Positions 18,876 to 26,536 of a stretch of DNA of 64,000 bases are shown here, in pieces. The translations under genes and the position numbers were made by a program. This DNA comes from Bin55 sp965205965. Its GTDB lineage: Bacteria > Pseudomonadota > Gammaproteobacteria > Pseudomonadales > Azotimanducaceae. The stretch lies in NCBI GenBank assembly GCA_965205965.1, contig CBDBHT010000005.1, positions 124,001 through 188,000 of the forward strand, written 5' to 3'. Below the pieces are notes generated by a model that was not told the DNA's origin, did no database searches, and worked only from the letters and a program-made list of their open reading frames with translations. Numbering within the stretch: the stretch's first letter is position 1; each line of letters opens with the position of its first letter.

Positions 18876-18920
18876 GCAGTAGTGCAAGTTGTGTCAAGAA
18901 TTTTCTGCAATTTCCAGTGG

Positions 18921-18956
18921 GAGCGGAGACCCGCCCATATGGGCGGGTCTCCGCTC
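18921..18956. terminator. Perfect 36-nt hairpin inside IS256 A terminus
   Basis: Palindrome with an 18-bp stem centred on CATATG, just after the transposase 3' end and about 30 bases from the IS tip. Equivalent hairpins are at 20497-20532 (B) and 61073-61109 (C). Its position suits transcription termination or blocking of read-in from outside. Confidence 0.65.
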
Positions 18957-19253
18957 GGCGCGAAATTTTCGGGCGTTTCATGCCGCCTCCTGCCATGTCT
19001 CGGATTCCAGTTCGGATGCGCGAACCACGCCGATCCGGCCATATAGATAACGCTGCCCCGTCAGCCACCGCTCATGGGTCTCCGCCGCAAGTGGGTTGTG
19101 TATAAATTTATCTGCAAAAACGAAAAACGAGCTGTAACGACAGACGGATGGTTAGAATCTGATGTTTTATCGGGAATGTGGAGATGCCTGGACGCACAAG
19201 AGGCGTCCAGGCGCGAATCATTCATGACACAATTTATGACAAAGGAGCAAAAA

Positions 19254-20475
19254 ATGATTCGGGAAGATTATACGCACAATGACACGAAGAAGTCGGCATG
19301 TCATCATCTGGCGGACGATGAGGACTTTGTGAGGCGGCTGGTGCAAGAGACGCTCAACGAGGTGCTGGAGAGTGAGATGACGGAGTTTCTGGGAGCGGGC
19401 AAGAGCGAGCGGACGAAGACGCGTCAGGGCTACCGTTCTGGCTACTACCGGCGCGATCTGACGATGAAGGTGGGCGAGATCGAGCTGAGGGTTCCGCAGG
19501 AACGCAGCGGCCAGTTCAGCACGCGGGTGTTCGAGCGCTATCAGCGTTCGGAGAAGGCCCTGGTGGCGGTGCTGTCGGAGATGTATGTGCAGGGGGTCTC
19601 GACGCGTCGGGTGAGCCGACTGGCGGAGGGTCTGTGCGGTCACGAGTTTTCGCCGGCGACGATCTCGGCCATGGTGTCGAAGCTGGACACGTCCCTGAAG
19701 GCGTTTGCGAAACGTCGGCTGGAGGAGGCGTATCCGTATGTGTTGCTGGATGCCCGGTATGAGAAGGTGCGTGAGGAGGGCTCGGTGCGTTCCCGGGCAG
19801 TGCAGATTGCCATCGGGATTGACGGGCGAGGGTCGGCGTCAGGTGCTGGCGGTGGAAGTGGCGAACCGGGAAAGCGAGGGGTCGTGGACGGAATTCCTGT
19901 CGCATCTGAAGGGACGTGGCCTGCGGGGAGTCGAGTATGTGGTCTCGGACCGTCATGAGGGATTGAAGCATGCGATCTCGAAAGTGTTGCCGACCGCGTT
20001 GTGGCAACGGTGCTGCGTCCATTTTCTGCGCAATGCCAGGGACAAGCTGTCCCGGAGTGCTGATCCCGCGTGTCTGGAGGGTTTGAAACGGTTGTGGGGC
20101 CGTGAGCATGTCGGGGAGGCTCGTGAGGCACTGGGTGCCTGGGTAGCCCGTTGGGGCGATGAGAAAGGGTTTGGCAGGCTAGTGGAATGGGTCGAGGATC
20201 ATGTCGAGGAGACGCTGACGGTGTATCGGCTGCCCAGGGAACATCGCCTGCGGATGAAGTCCACGAACATGCTGGAGCGGTACAACGAGGAGCTCCGTCG
20301 GCGAACGCGTGTCGTCCGGATCTTTCCGAACGCGGAGTCCTGTCTGCGTCTGATCTTGGCACTTGCGGCGGAGACCCATGAGCGGTGGCTGACGGGGCAG
20401 CGTTATCTATATGACCGGATCGGCGTGGTTCGCGCACCCGAACCGGAATCCGAGACATGGCAGGAGGCGGCATGA
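19254..20475 (+). pseudogene. IS256 transposase B, single frameshift
   Basis: Start chosen at the ATG at 19254, which has AAGGAG seven bases upstream (19242-19247). The 400-aa Mutator-type DDE transposase is otherwise complete: HHLADDEDFVRRLVQETL, VLLDARYEKVREEGS, then after the shift EYVVSDRHEGLKHA and HRLRMKSTNMLERYNEELRR (C-terminal E region). One extra G near 19827 (GACGGGCGAGG, where copies A and C have GACGGCGAGG) shifts the frame, so it is probably dead. Confidence 0.82.
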
Positions 20476-20496
20476 AACACCCAAAAATTTCGCGCC

Positions 20497-20532
20497 GAGT
20501 GGAGACCCGCCCATATGGGCGGGTCTCCACTC
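20497..20532. terminator. Perfect 36-nt hairpin inside IS256 B terminus
   Basis: Same hairpin as in A, but the fourth base pair is T-A instead of C-G: both sides changed and the stem stays perfect. This compensatory change is direct evidence that the structure itself is maintained. Confidence 0.7.
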
Positions 20533-20567
20533 CCACTGGAAATTGCAGAAAATTCTTGACACAACTC

Positions 20568-21690
20568 GCAAGTGCCAAGATCAGACGCAGACAGGACTCC
20601 GCGTTCGGGAAGATCCGGACGACACGCGTTCGCCGACGGAGCTCCTCGTTGTACCGCTCCAGCATGTTCGTGGACTTCATCCGCAGGCGGATGTTCCCTA
20701 GGCAGCCGATACACCGTCAGCGTCTCCTCGACATGATCCTCGACCCATTTCCACTAGCCTGCCAAACCCTTTCTCATCGCCCCAACGGGCTACCCAGTGC
20801 CCTCACGAGCCTCCCCGACATGCTCACAGCCCCACAACCGTTTCAAACCCTCCAGACACGCAGGATCAGCACTCCGGGACAGTTTGTCCCTGGCATTGCG
20901 CAGAAAATGGACGCAGCACCGTTGCCACAACGCGGTCGGCAACACTTTCGAGATCGCATGCTTCAATCCCTCATGACTGTCCGAGACCACATACTCGACT
21001 CCCCGCAGGCCACGTCCCTTCAGATGCGAGAGGAATTCCGTCCACGACCCCTCGCTTTCCCGGTTCGCCACTTCCACCGCCAGCACCTGACGCCGACCCT
21101 CGCCGTCAATCCCGATGGCAATCTGCACTGCCCGGGAACGCACCGAGCCCTCCTCACGCACCTTCTCATACCGGGCATCCAGCAACACATACGGATACGC
21201 CTCCTCCAGCCGACGGTCCGCAAACGCCTTCAGGGACGCGTCCAGCTTCGACACCATGGCCGAGATCGTCGCCGGCGAAAACTCGTGACCGCACAGACCC
21301 TCCGCCAGTCGGCTCACCCGACGCGTCGAGCCCCCCCTGCACATACATCTCCGACAGCACCGCCACCAGGGCCTTCTCCGAACGCTGATAGCGCTCGAAC
21401 ACCCGCGTGCTGAACTGGCCGCTGCGTTCCTGCGGAACTCTCAGTTCGATCTCGCCCACCTTCATCGTCAGATCGCGCCGGTAGTATCCGGAACGGTAGC
21501 CCTGACGCGTCTGCGTCCGCTCGCTCTTGCCCGCTCCCAGAAACTCCGTCATCTCACTCTCCAGAACCTCGTTGAGCGTCTCCTGCACCAGCCGCCTCAC
21601 AAACTCCTCATCGTCCGCCAGATGATCGCATGCCGACTTCTTCGTGGCATTGTGCGTATAATCTTCCCGAATCATTTCTTGCTCCTTTTC
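20568..21690 (-). pseudogene. IS256 transposase A, broken
   Basis: Mutator/IS256 transposase fragments: SACDHLADDEEFVRRLVQET and EFLGAGKSERTQTRQGYRSG (N-terminal), VLLDARYEKVREE (first catalytic Asp) and EYVVSDSHEGLKHAISKVLP (second). The C-terminal 60 residues lie beyond IS256 B, at 18981-19085. Frameshifts near 21335 and 20800 break the frame, so it is inactive. Confidence 0.8.
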
Positions 21691-21834
21691 AATAAATTGT
21701 GTCATGAATGATTCGCGCCTGGATGCGGGATTGCGTCCAGGCATCTCCACATTCCCGATGAAACATCAGATTCTAACCATTCGTCTGTCGTGACAGCCCG
21801 TTTTTCGTTTTTGCAGACAAATTTATACACAACC

Positions 21835-22197
21835 ACTTTACATGGGCAAAGCGAGCGTGGCGTGAAACAGGAACTGTATGCATGCTTCACCCTCATTGCC
21901 ATGACCCGGCTGTTCGCCAACCACGGCGAGGATCCTTTGAACGGGGGGCTGCCGAATGACGGCAAGCCGCTGATGCAGGCGAATTTCAAGCACGGACTTG
22001 CGGCGGTGGCGGCCAACATCGAGAGCCTGCTACTTCAGCATGCATCCGCCCTCCGGGAAACCGTGACTCGTATTGTCGGCGAGATCGTCCGGTGTCGGCA
22101 ACGGCTCCGTCCGGGCCGGTCCTATGAACGGCGATCCCGAAAACCGGTCGGAAAGTGGCAGCGAGGAAGAGGAGCACCGGCACCGGCAACTCGCTAA
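21835..22197 (+). pseudogene. IS4-like transposase C-terminal fragment
   Basis: Frame carries SERGVKQELYACFTLIAMTR followed by LFANHGEDP, the SxxGVKQElYA...LxxMtRlFaN signature near the C-terminus of IS4-type transposases. It continues about 100 residues to a basic tail. The rest of the transposase is missing, replaced by IS256. Belongs with the DruA gene to the same element. Confidence 0.65.
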
Positions 22198-22279
22198 CGG
22201 AATAAAAAATCAGCGGATAACCAAGGCCCAAGACCGAATCCTTAACCGAATGGAAAAATTCACTAAACGAATGCCATTG

Positions 22280-22541
22280 GGCGGAGGTAGTGGGCGTCGT
22301 ACTTCTCCGGCGACCCGGGACGTACTGACAACTTCTCGCGGACTTCCGCCACGAGCTGCTTGCTCATCTCGTCCATGCACACCACCGGATGCCGCGGGTC
22401 GTACGGCCGCCGGTATACCTTAAGCACCCGCTCCATGCCGGCCACGAAATGATGGCTTTGCTTCTTCGGAATGCACCACATTTCCCGCCGCCATGGTTTT
22501 AATTCGTTTTTTTTAACGCCTGCCGCACGGTCTCCCCGCAA
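22280..22541 (-). pseudogene. IS630 OrfB N-terminal part (second layer, right side)
   Basis: N-terminal part of the DDE frame, from the A8 slippage region through WCIPKKQSHHFVAGMERVLK, VVCMDEMSKQLVAEV and GSPEKYDAHYLR, where it is cut by the inserted element. The remainder is at 17444-17931. Confidence 0.8.
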
Positions 22542-22957
22542 ATCGTTTCGACCATTTCAAGTCGCACCAGCTCTTCCGCCAGCATCTTCACGGTCCACCG
22601 AACGCGGCCTTCCGGTGGAACCGAACAGGCCACCTGAACCAGACGCGCTTCCTTCTCCCCGTCCAGCTTCTTCGGCACCGGAGGCAACGGCCGAGGCCTA
22701 CGCTCCAGAGCCTTCATCGGACCCTGCTCCACCGCACGCCGACGCACGTGCTGGCAGGTCCGCTCCGTCACCCCCAGCGCATCCACCACCTGCATGTCCG
22801 TCAGTGCCGGGCCAGCACCCCCCTGATCCACGGCCAGCAGAATCCGTGCACGCTGCAGCTTCGTCGCCGACACCGCACGACGCGTGCTCGACTTCAGCAC
22901 CGCTTCCAACTCATCCCGCTCATCCTGAGCTAACTCCACCATGTATTTCTTCGGCAT
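22499..22957 (-). CDS. IS630 transposase OrfA (HTH domain), second copy
   Basis: Same 152-aa protein as at 13.1-13.56 kb with a few substitutions (for example MLAEELVRLEMVETICGE). It keeps the AGGAGG ribosome site and the A8 run. The frame is intact, but its OrfB partner is split, so only a DNA-binding domain can be made. Confidence 0.8.
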   Translation of the reverse strand: MPKKYMVELAQDERDELEAVLKSSTRRAVSATKLQRARILLAVDQGGAGPALTDMQVVDALGVTERTCQHVRRRAVEQGPMKALERRPRPLPPVPKKLDGEKEARLVQVACSVPPEGRVRWTVKMLAEELVRLEMVETICGETVRQALKKTN

Positions 22958-23031
22958 CGAATCCTCCTGATCCCAGAACCCCTTCCACTCCACTATTATA
23001 AACACGTATTGTTAGAACGGGCAGCCTACTA

Positions 23032-23485
23032 GGTTCTGCCCAAGGTACTGCAGCCAGATCAGGATGATGGCCGGGTATGGGCCGATAGTGCCTACCGCTC
23101 GCAGGCCCTGGAAGAGAAGCTAAAAGTACGCAGCCATTGCAGCCGCATCCACTACAAGTGCTATCGCAACTGCCCTCTGACGGCGCATCAGAAGCCAGTC
23201 AACCGCTTGCGCTCCAAGGTCCGCGTGGCGCGGCACGCGCCGTCGAACCTGTGTTTGGCAGCATGGTCAACGAGATGAAGCGGACGCGGATGCGCTGCAT
23301 CTGGCGACCACGCGTCGCCACCTAGATCGGACTGTGCAACCTGTGCTGCAACATGCACTGGTTCACATTCCTGAAGACGGGTGCGACTTCCGTTGGCTGA
23401 TGCCCGTGTGTGGCCGCATGGTGCCCGAAAATCGGGAACGGTATGAACCGGCCAAGAAATTCCCGAAGTCGGACACCGTCTAGTA
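23032..23485 (+). pseudogene. IS5 transposase, C-terminal half
   Basis: Continuation of the outer IS5 element: VWADSAYRSQALEEKLK, SRIHYKCYRNCPLTAHQKP, NRLRSKVRVARHAP (usual NRxRSRVRARVEHVFG), then in another frame EPVFGSMVNEMKRTRMRC, then a stop. Matches the C-terminal catalytic part of IS5-type transposases. Confidence 0.65.
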
Positions 23486-23781
23486 AAAGTTGGATTTTAT
23501 AGAGGTCCCCATACATTATTCCGTCATGATCTTCCATCGTTGAGAATAGGTAGATGCTCTTTTGCCTTAGTGTGATAGTCGAAAGTAAATTTATCCGTGA
23601 AATTGAGGTTGTGGGGGAAGACATCCTTAATTGATTGAATTGGAGATCAACGGTTATTGGACATTTTGCTAAAGGGTACTGGATATTGGTATACTTATAG
23701 TTTTCCTGTGAACTACAGGGTGACCGCATGTACGCCGTCCTCTATCATTAGCCATCTGTCGAAGTAATCAGGAACATAAGG
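23486..23781. other. AT-rich intergenic upstream of phhB
   Basis: No protein gene recognised. Probably holds the phhB promoter; I could not pick a specific one. Confidence 0.35.
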
Positions 23782-24126
23782 TTGTCTAAAATGAGTCTTG
23801 CCCATGAGTCTTGCGTTGCATGTCTTCCTCGCAGCAAAGCTGTCGTTGAGCCTGAGCTAAGTCAGTTATTGGCACAATTGGTTGGTTGGGGTGTGGAAGA
23901 ATCTTCAGGAATATCAACTTTAGTTCGGCGGTATCAATTTTCAGACTTTGCTACCGCTCTAGCTTTTACTAATAAAATTGGTGAGATAGCTGAAAAAGAA
24001 AATCACCATCCGTCCATTACGCTTGAATGGGGAACTGTCACGCTTCGCTGGTGGACACACTCCATTAATGGTTTACACCGTAACGATTTCATTATGGCTG
24101 CTCGTTCTAACGAGTCTTATGGTTAG
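23782..24126 (+). CDS. phhB: Pterin-4a-carbinolamine dehydratase
   Basis: 114 aa. Dehydrates 4a-hydroxytetrahydrobiopterin to quinonoid dihydropterin, recycling the pterin cofactor of phenylalanine hydroxylase. The active-site signature ENHHPSITLEWGTVTLRWW, followed by THSINGLHRNDFIMAAR, matches the family's HHP...W..V...W.TH...GLT.ND pattern. Phenylalanine hydroxylase itself is not in this window. Many gammaproteobacteria keep orphan copies. Confidence 0.9.
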   Translation: MSKMSLAHESCVACLPRSKAVVEPELSQLLAQLVGWGVEESSGISTLVRRYQFSDFATALAFTNKIGEIAEKENHHPSITLEWGTVTLRWWTHSINGLHRNDFIMAARSNESYG

Positions 24127-24136
24127 TTTCTATATT

Positions 24137-24358
24137 ATGGCAAAATCCACTGGTGAGAAAAAAAGACTGGCTAAATCCAGTAATAATTCTGGTACGGTAC
24201 CAACTACGAGGACGCGCGAGGCTCTCCAAAGGGAACTAGATGCGTATCTAGCCTCGGGTAAGAAAATTACCGAGGTGTTGCCAGGTGCCACGGGACAAGA
24301 TGAAAGGAGTCGAAGCAAACATATAGTAATTTCGCGGCGACCCAAACAGCCTGTGTAG
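24137..24358 (+). CDS. Small SutA-like putative RNA polymerase-associated protein
   Basis: 73 aa from the ATG at 24137, 11 bases after phhB. Basic, low-complexity N-terminus, then REALQRELDAYLASGKKITE, which resembles the conserved C-terminal helix of SutA, a small Pseudomonas protein that binds RNA polymerase and supports transcription in slow growth (there LARAMEEFLSRGGKVQEI). The acidic N-terminal region of SutA is absent. Tentative; it may simply be a short conserved protein with a similar helix. Confidence 0.4.
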   Translation: MAKSTGEKKRLAKSSNNSGTVPTTRTREALQRELDAYLASGKKITEVLPGATGQDERSRSKHIVISRRPKQPV

Positions 24359-25190
24359 CTACGCGGTACTATCATTAGCTCTTGTCGATTCTTGCGATAC
24401 TGCAAACTTTTCGAGATGGAAAGGCTAGTGCTTTGTCATTTTTCAATTTTAGGATATAGGGTCTTGAGTGCGCAGCGTACGCCATCGTTCAAGATGGGCT
24501 CCCCTTAATACTCAAACCACATCGCCAATCCCAACTTTTATCCATGACAATACACTAGTGTTAGCTACTAAACATGAACAATGCATTTCTGTGTTCTCAT
24601 GGATGCCCGTTTCGTATTGCTAACGTACCAGCCCGACGATGACAAAAGGCGATAATCTTTTTCACGTATCATTTCTTCTCTTGCTTTGCGCGTCGAAAAC
24701 GCTCTTTCCAAAACGTACGAAGTGATAATGTAATATCGTAATGACGTACTATTCTCCCTCCATTAAAGAATCTAGCAACGTGACCGGTAGTATAGAGACC
24801 CTAGCAGTTACAATGTTCCAAGTATGCTCCTATGATCTATCACAGTATATGTACAATGAATCATGTTCTAATGACTTGAGCAGAGTATTTTGATGCAATA
24901 GGAACGATGGATTTTTGGACTTGGTGGCCCCGTGTTTTGGTACGGATGAAGCGTGTCTTGAAACGATATCTCATGGGAATTTTTATGGTGTGTCCAAGGA
25001 GTACCTGATGAGTTTGCTTTCTGGTTCAATATGTTGTAGATAGAAAGAACAGTAGTCGCTTCGACTGGTAAAGGTAGACGCAGTGCACGGTCCCTTGCCG
25101 ACAAACGACAAAGTGAGAGAGTTTTGTTACTGCACTCATACCACCCCGTGATGAGGTCATAGGCGTATTTCAAATAAATATTGATGATGT
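24359..25190. other. Intergenic with IS630 remnant, otherwise empty
   Basis: Apart from the remnant at 24430-24560 I see no gene in these 830 AT-rich bases. Confidence 0.4.
24430..24560 (-). pseudogene. IS630-type transposase C-terminal remnant
   Basis: Minus-strand fragments WDWRCGLSIKG and, after a stop and shift, ALKTLYPKIE correspond to the last 30 residues of an IS630 transposase. At nucleotide level it aligns with the remnant at 11450-11590, including a shared TCAAACCACATCGC block. Confidence 0.45.
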
Positions 25191-25946
25191 ATGAGACCAT
25201 CGATCGTTACGTATTTGCATCAATTGGGTATTGATATATGGGTACCAAGGGGTACGGCAGTTCGTTTTCAGCACCTAACTGAGGCTAAAGTTGACATACG
25301 GCTGACTAATCAATTGAACACTACTGTTAGCACTAGGCAGCTTAAAGAATCACAGTCATTTGATGATGCTGGCTACGATCTCTCTAGCAATGTTCCAAAG
25401 CTAGCACAGCTTGGTGAAAGTCGACAGCGGACGATTGATCGGGCTCAGAAAATACTTATACAGCGACCTCAAGTGGTATCTAGGAGTGGAGAAGTACCTC
25501 AAAGAACATCTGATGCACGAGCTGGAAAGGTCGGAGCCGTCGAGAGGCTTAAAGTATGCTGCGTGCGTTTTGGAGATGCGTATGTTTGTGCTGCCGATAG
25601 TTCTGCTAGCCATATACGCATACTACGCGCAATTGCTCGCAGTGCGAACACTGAACAGTCGCCAGAAGAAAGGATATCGGATTTCCATTGGCCACCACTT
25701 GCTTCAAGAAATCAGGACTTAAGCGAAGGTGATGTGTCATTTGAGGAATTGTTAAATGCGTTCGCTATTTTCTACAGAAAGGATTCCGATGGAGTGCGTA
25801 CTTTCATTGCAATTGGAGAGCGGGCGGCGCATTTAATGGTAGTTCACGACGACGATTCTCATTCTTGCATAGTTGTAGACAAGATTCCAGTTACAGCGGA
25901 TGAGAAGAAAGCGTTGTGGCAACAGATATTGCGGTCCATAGCTTGA
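25191..25946 (+). CDS. Putative DNA polymerase III psi (HolD)-like protein
   Basis: 251 aa. The N-terminal YLHQLGIDIWVPRG fits the YLxxLGIxxW short motif of psi subunits (chi-binding N-terminus); a long polar linker follows. The C-terminal domain has VCCVRFGDAYVCAA, DFHWPPLASRNQDLSEG, RTFIAIGERAAHLMV and KKALWQQILRSI, resembling the larger Pseudomonas-type HolD. Context supports it: in enterics holD lies in a holD-rimI-yjjG-prfC block and here prfC follows. RimI is absent from the gap. The chi partner holC is at 43.4 kb. Psi is poorly conserved, so the call is tentative. Confidence 0.5.
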   Translation: MRPSIVTYLHQLGIDIWVPRGTAVRFQHLTEAKVDIRLTNQLNTTVSTRQLKESQSFDDAGYDLSSNVPKLAQLGESRQRTIDRAQKILIQRPQVVSRSGEVPQRTSDARAGKVGAVERLKVCCVRFGDAYVCAADSSASHIRILRAIARSANTEQSPEERISDFHWPPLASRNQDLSEGDVSFEELLNAFAIFYRKDSDGVRTFIAIGERAAHLMVVHDDDSHSCIVVDKIPVTADEKKALWQQILRSIA

Positions 25947-26536
25947 AGATTCGCGGGTAGTTCCTTAAGGATTTATCGAAAACCACCACAGATGCGTGGT
26001 GCGTCAAGCTAGGATGGAATTCGAGACTATGTCCTGAGTTGCATACACAGTAATTATGCGTGCGGGGTAAGACCGAATCAAAACCAAATTCAAATGATAC
26101 GACTATCGTTGCTTTGTATGGCGTATTTGCGTTCCGGGTTGATGTAGCAGAGCTGTTAAATTTATGCAGCACATTAGGCTATCAAGGTCTTGGAATTAGG
26201 TGTCCTACTGAAGAAATCGAAAGTAATTTATTGCTCTGTTTTAGAAATTATAACATCCAATATTATTACTAAAAAATGATTTCCTCCTCGCTCGGCCGAC
26301 TGATGCAAAGTATCAAGCTTATCAGTGCTAGCAATTAGGCCAGATTTCACGAAAAATTTATTGTATTGACAAAGTATCATGCTAGAATTGCCAGATCGAA
26401 TATTGTCAATGAATATCAAATGAACAGTTTGGTTCTCAGGCTGGTGGTTTATTACACCTATCTGCCTAAAGTTGAAGTATTACTCTGTTTCACCTATACA
26501 ATTACCTACTTTTAAGATCTTGCGTATCCATTACTT
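25947..26536. other. Intergenic where rimI might be expected; no gene seen
   Basis: 590 AT-rich bases between the HolD-like gene and prfC. A 70-aa frame at 26060 has no acetyltransferase motif. If rimI was once here it is no longer recognisable. Confidence 0.35.

Larger units (their letters stand above)
19094..20566 (+). mobile_element. IS256-family element B (fifth, innermost layer)
   Basis: Complete IS256 inserted in the opposite orientation inside IS256 A. Flanked by an 8-bp direct repeat CGCAAGTG (19086-19093 and 20567-20574). Ends GTTGTGTATAAATT and, inverted, GTTGTGTCAAGAATTTT. The target duplication proves insertion after A was in place. Confidence 0.85.
18888..21834 (-). mobile_element. 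IS256-family element A, interrupted (fourth layer)
   Basis: Minus-oriented IS256 in two parts, 18888-19093 and 20567-21834. Ends GTTGTGTCAAGAATTTTC (left) and, inverted, GTTGTGTATAAATTT (right). It is split by IS256 B, which duplicated CGCAAGTG. Its own flanks do not match, consistent with a deletion next to one end. The transposase also has extra frameshifts, e.g. a C insertion near 21331. Confidence 0.8.
17932..22279 (+). mobile_element. DruA-encoding IS4-type element (third layer)
   Basis: Bounded by perfect 12-bp inverted repeats CAATGGCATTCG (17932-17943) and CGAATGCCATTG (22268-22279), flanked by the 11-bp duplication GGCGGAGGTAG; an 11-13 bp duplication is normal for IS4-type elements. 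It carries a DruA (DUF4338) gene at the left and the C-terminus of an IS4-like transposase at the right. The middle is missing and replaced by IS256 copies. No direct repeat flanks the outer IS256, so an IS256-adjacent deletion probably removed the centre. Confidence 0.75.
17439..23029 (-). mobile_element. IS630 element interrupted by a DruA/IS4-type element (second layer)
   Basis: Left part 17439-17931 and right part 22280-23029 together make a full IS630. Outer TA dinucleotides are at 17437-17438 and 23030-23031; termini are the same as in the 12.4-kb copy. The two parts meet at an 11-bp direct repeat, GGCGGAGGTAG (17921-17931 and 22280-22290), the target duplication of the inserted element. 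Confidence 0.85.
16700..23485 (+). mobile_element. IS5-family element split by nested insertions (outermost layer)
   Basis: Left half (about 16700-17436) and right half (23032 to about 23485) of one IS5-type element are separated by the 5.6-kb IS630 insertion. Reading across, VRNNGTTAALTCSS on the left continues into LPKVLQPDQDDGRVWADSAY on the right, the expected order of an IS5 transposase. Likely termini are GACTGGGTGT (about 16700) and GACACCGTC (about 23475-23483). Exact ends are approximate. Confidence 0.6.

Noticed and set aside
18057..18887. 276-aa minus-strand frame opposite the DruA gene
   Set aside because: Low-complexity Arg/Pro/Gln composition; the plus strand has all DUF4338 motifs.
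20457..21413. 318-aa plus-strand frame across IS256 A
   Set aside because: Antisense of the IS256 A transposase; composition typical of shadow frames.
24868..25200. 110-aa minus-strand frame upstream of the HolD-like gene
   Set aside because: Composition and lack of motifs suggest a chance frame in AT-rich DNA.
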